Shown here in pieces: positions 7,261-8,850 of a DNA stretch of 8,850 nucleotides. Position numbers and translations under genes: made by a program. This stretch comes from Spirochaetaceae bacterium (lineage in GTDB: Bacteria; Spirochaetota; Spirochaetia; Sphaerochaetales; Sphaerochaetaceae), in assembly GCA_003454065.1 (NCBI GenBank), contig DMKZ01000024.1:1-8850 (forward strand), written 5' to 3'. The first letter of the stretch is position 1. Every line of letters starts with the position of its first letter. Below the pieces are notes generated by a model that did not search any database, was not told the origin of the DNA, and worked only from the letters and a program-made list of their open reading frames with translations.

Positions 7261-8718
7261 ATGTCTGAAGAAATAGCAATAGATCTAACGGAAGATGACG
7301 GCAACATATTGGGAACGGAAAAAATAGGCAGGCTTTTGCAAAAGTTCTCAATTCCGGGAATAATAGCTCTTCTGGTCAATGCGCTTTATAACATCGTTGA
7401 CCAGATATTCATAGGCAGAGGCGTAGGGTATCTCGGAAACGGCGCTACGAACGTCGTGTTTCCGCTTACGACATTCGCTTTGGCATTCACACTGATGATC
7501 GGCGATGGATCGGCCAGTTTCATGAGCCTGATGCTCGGAAAGAAGAAATCTGAAACCGCTGCCAGAGGTGCGGCGTGCGGACTGGTATTCAGCATTGCGG
7601 CCGGCTTGATCATTTCGGTTTCGTATCTTCTGTTCCTCGAACCGCTGTGCCGCCTGTTCGGAGCGACAGACAGCATTCTTCCGTTCGCTTTGGAATACGG
7701 TCGCATAATTTCGCTCGGCATTCCGTTTTTCGCAATATGCACGGCATATGCCGGGATCATACGCGCCGACGGTTCTCCCAAATACAATATGTTCGGGCTT
7801 TTATCGGGTTGCGCTTTGAATGTGATATTGGACCCCGTTTTCATTTTCGTTTTCAAATGGGGCGTTGCAGGAGCCGCTTGGGCGACCATAATCGGCCAAT
7901 TCGCGAATGCTGCAATCAATCTGCGTTATGCTTTTCGCATGAAAACAGTGAAAATAGGGAAGGAGGAGCTTCGCAGCGGGTTTTGCGAGCTTTTGACGGT
8001 TTTCAAACTTGGCTTTTCCAGCTTCATCAACCAGATGGTCATCGTCGTTGTCATGGCGGTGCAGCATAATCTTCTTCGTTCGTATGGGGTTTCAAGCGAA
8101 TACGGGGCCGACATACCGCTTAGCGCGCTTGGCATAGCCATGAAGATTTGCGGAATATTGATAAGCATCATAATAGGCCTATCCACCGGCGCTCAGCCGA
8201 TATGGGGTTACAATTACGGCGCGCGTAAATACGAACGCGTCAAAAAGACCTATGCCATAGTCGTTTTCATCGCTTTGACGGTGATGTCTGCGGCTCTTGT
8301 CGTATTTCAGCTCTTTCCGCTTGCGATAATATCGATTTTCGGAAACCAAAACGCCATGTATAACGATTTCGCTTCCAAGACGCTTCGAATCTTCCTCATG
8401 ATGATTCCGTTTTTCGGTTTTCAGGTATCCACGAGCATTTTCTTCCAGGCAGTCGGCAGGCCTTTGCAGGCCGCAATCGCATCTCTCTCCAGACAGGTTT
8501 TCTTCGCGATACCGGCAGCATTCATATTGACTTCCCGTATCGGAGTCTTGGGCGTCTTGTGGTCTGGTCCCGTTGCGGATGTTCTCGGTTTTACCCTTAC
8601 GGCAGCGCTTCTTCTCTTCTCATGGAGGAGGATCTTCAGCGTCCGATCCTGCGCAGGCGATGCGGTTGATTCGCAGAAAATTTCAGATAGCTATCAGCAC
8701 GCAGATCAGCACAATTGA
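7261..8718 (+). CDS. MATE family efflux transporter (MepA-like)
   Basis: This complete 485-residue integral membrane protein has about 12 hydrophobic segments, the normal size and topology for MATE transporters. These export cationic drugs or metabolites in exchange for Na+ or H+. The N-terminal signature around VNALYNIVDQIFIG is typical of MepA-like members. The two-fold internal repeat is visible as DGSPKYN (from 170) with NVILDP downstream, and GRPLQAA (from 399) in the second half. A short acidic N-terminus precedes the first membrane segment and a hydrophilic tail of about 30 residues ends the protein. No Shine-Dalgarno is visible before the ATG, and the -10 box ends 8 bases upstream, so the message may be leaderless. 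The ATG fits the length usual before the LGTEKIGRLL motif. The family is certain; the substrate is unknown. Confidence 0.96.
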   Translation: MSEEIAIDLTEDDGNILGTEKIGRLLQKFSIPGIIALLVNALYNIVDQIFIGRGVGYLGNGATNVVFPLTTFALAFTLMIGDGSASFMSLMLGKKKSETAARGAACGLVFSIAAGLIISVSYLLFLEPLCRLFGATDSILPFALEYGRIISLGIPFFAICTAYAGIIRADGSPKYNMFGLLSGCALNVILDPVFIFVFKWGVAGAAWATIIGQFANAAINLRYAFRMKTVKIGKEELRSGFCELLTVFKLGFSSFINQMVIVVVMAVQHNLLRSYGVSSEYGADIPLSALGIAMKICGILISIIIGLSTGAQPIWGYNYGARKYERVKKTYAIVVFIALTVMSAALVVFQLFPLAIISIFGNQNAMYNDFASKTLRIFLMMIPFFGFQVSTSIFFQAVGRPLQAAIASLSRQVFFAIPAAFILTSRIGVLGVLWSGPVADVLGFTLTAALLLFSWRRIFSVRSCAGDAVDSQKISDSYQHADQHN

Positions 8719-8744
8719 CATTTTTAGCCTTTTATGGTTATATT
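8715..8744 (+). promoter_or_regulatory. Promoter of the tRNA-Lys gene
   Basis: A perfect TTGACA (8715-8720) is followed after 18 bases by TATATT (8739-8744), a 5/6 match. The predicted start is near 8751, giving about 35 bases of leader before the mature tRNA. The -35 box includes the TGA stop of the MATE gene. No terminator is seen between the genes, so readthrough from the MATE gene is possible. Confidence 0.7.
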
Positions 8745-8785
8745 ATTTTTCGTTGCGCGGATTTTAGAAGCGCTGCCCTATAAAT

Positions 8786-8850
8786 GGGCTGCTAGCTCAG
8801 CAGGTAGAGCAACGCCCTTTTAAGGCGTGGGTCACTGGTTCGAATCCAGT
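8786..8850 (+). tRNA. tRNA-Lys(UUU), 3' end cut by the window
   Basis: The acceptor 5' strand GGGCTGC (8786-8792), D arm GCTC/GAGC (8795-8798, 8807-8810), anticodon stem ACGCC/GGCGT around loop CTTTTAA, and T arm ACTGG/CCAGT around TTCGAAT all fold correctly. The anticodon TTT (8819-8821) reads Lys codons AAA and AAG. The 3' acceptor strand, expected to be GCAGCCC plus the discriminator base, lies beyond base 8850. tRNA genes are common attachment sites for integrating elements, but no att repeat or integrase can be seen here. Confidence 0.95.

Noticed and set aside
1..8850. CRISPR array, insertion sequence or transposase
   Set aside because: No regularly spaced repeats, transposase motifs or paired terminal inverted repeats were seen.

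Overview
The window is bacterial, with dense genes, short intergenic gaps, sigma70-type promoters and a lysine tRNA. By eye the G+C content is a little under 50%. The organism cannot be named with confidence. The MepA-like MATE pump and the small lipoprotein would fit an anaerobic, gut-type bacterium such as a spirochaete or a clostridial Firmicute, but this is a guess.

Bases 1-5953 hold a tightly packed plus-strand cluster of three genes. The first is the 3' part of a large SNF2/DEAH-type helicase. It resembles the very large methylase-helicase proteins of integrative conjugative elements, plasmids and big phages. Its stop codon overlaps the start of a MoxR-type AAA+ ATPase gene. That gene is followed after 2 bases by a gene for a protein with an N-terminal HExxH metallopeptidase-like domain and a C-terminal von Willebrand A (VWA) domain. 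MoxR-VWA pairs are known ATPase/adaptor machines. Coupling one to a giant helicase is the most interesting system here. The cluster looks like accessory, probably mobile-element DNA, although no integrase, relaxase or transposase lies in the window.

Bases 5903-6367 (minus strand) encode a GNAT acetyltransferase. It is convergent with the VWA gene and overlaps its last 51 bases. Bases 6368-6672 are an AT-richer intergenic region with divergent sigma70-like promoters and two short dyads. Behind the plus-strand promoter lies a possible 17-codon leader ORF with a good ribosome-binding site, overlapping an imperfect hairpin.

Bases 6673-7232 hold two overlapping reading frames. They look like a signal-peptide lipoprotein and its C-terminal half, probably one gene broken by a frameshift. 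Bases 7261-8718 encode a complete MATE multidrug/metabolite exporter. Its TATAAT box lies 8 bases before the ATG and no Shine-Dalgarno is visible, suggesting a leaderless message. The window ends inside a tRNA-Lys(UUU) gene at 8786, whose TTGACA element overlaps the MATE stop codon.

The cluster at 1-5953 probably acts as one co-translated unit. The genes to its right look like ordinary, independently transcribed single genes.
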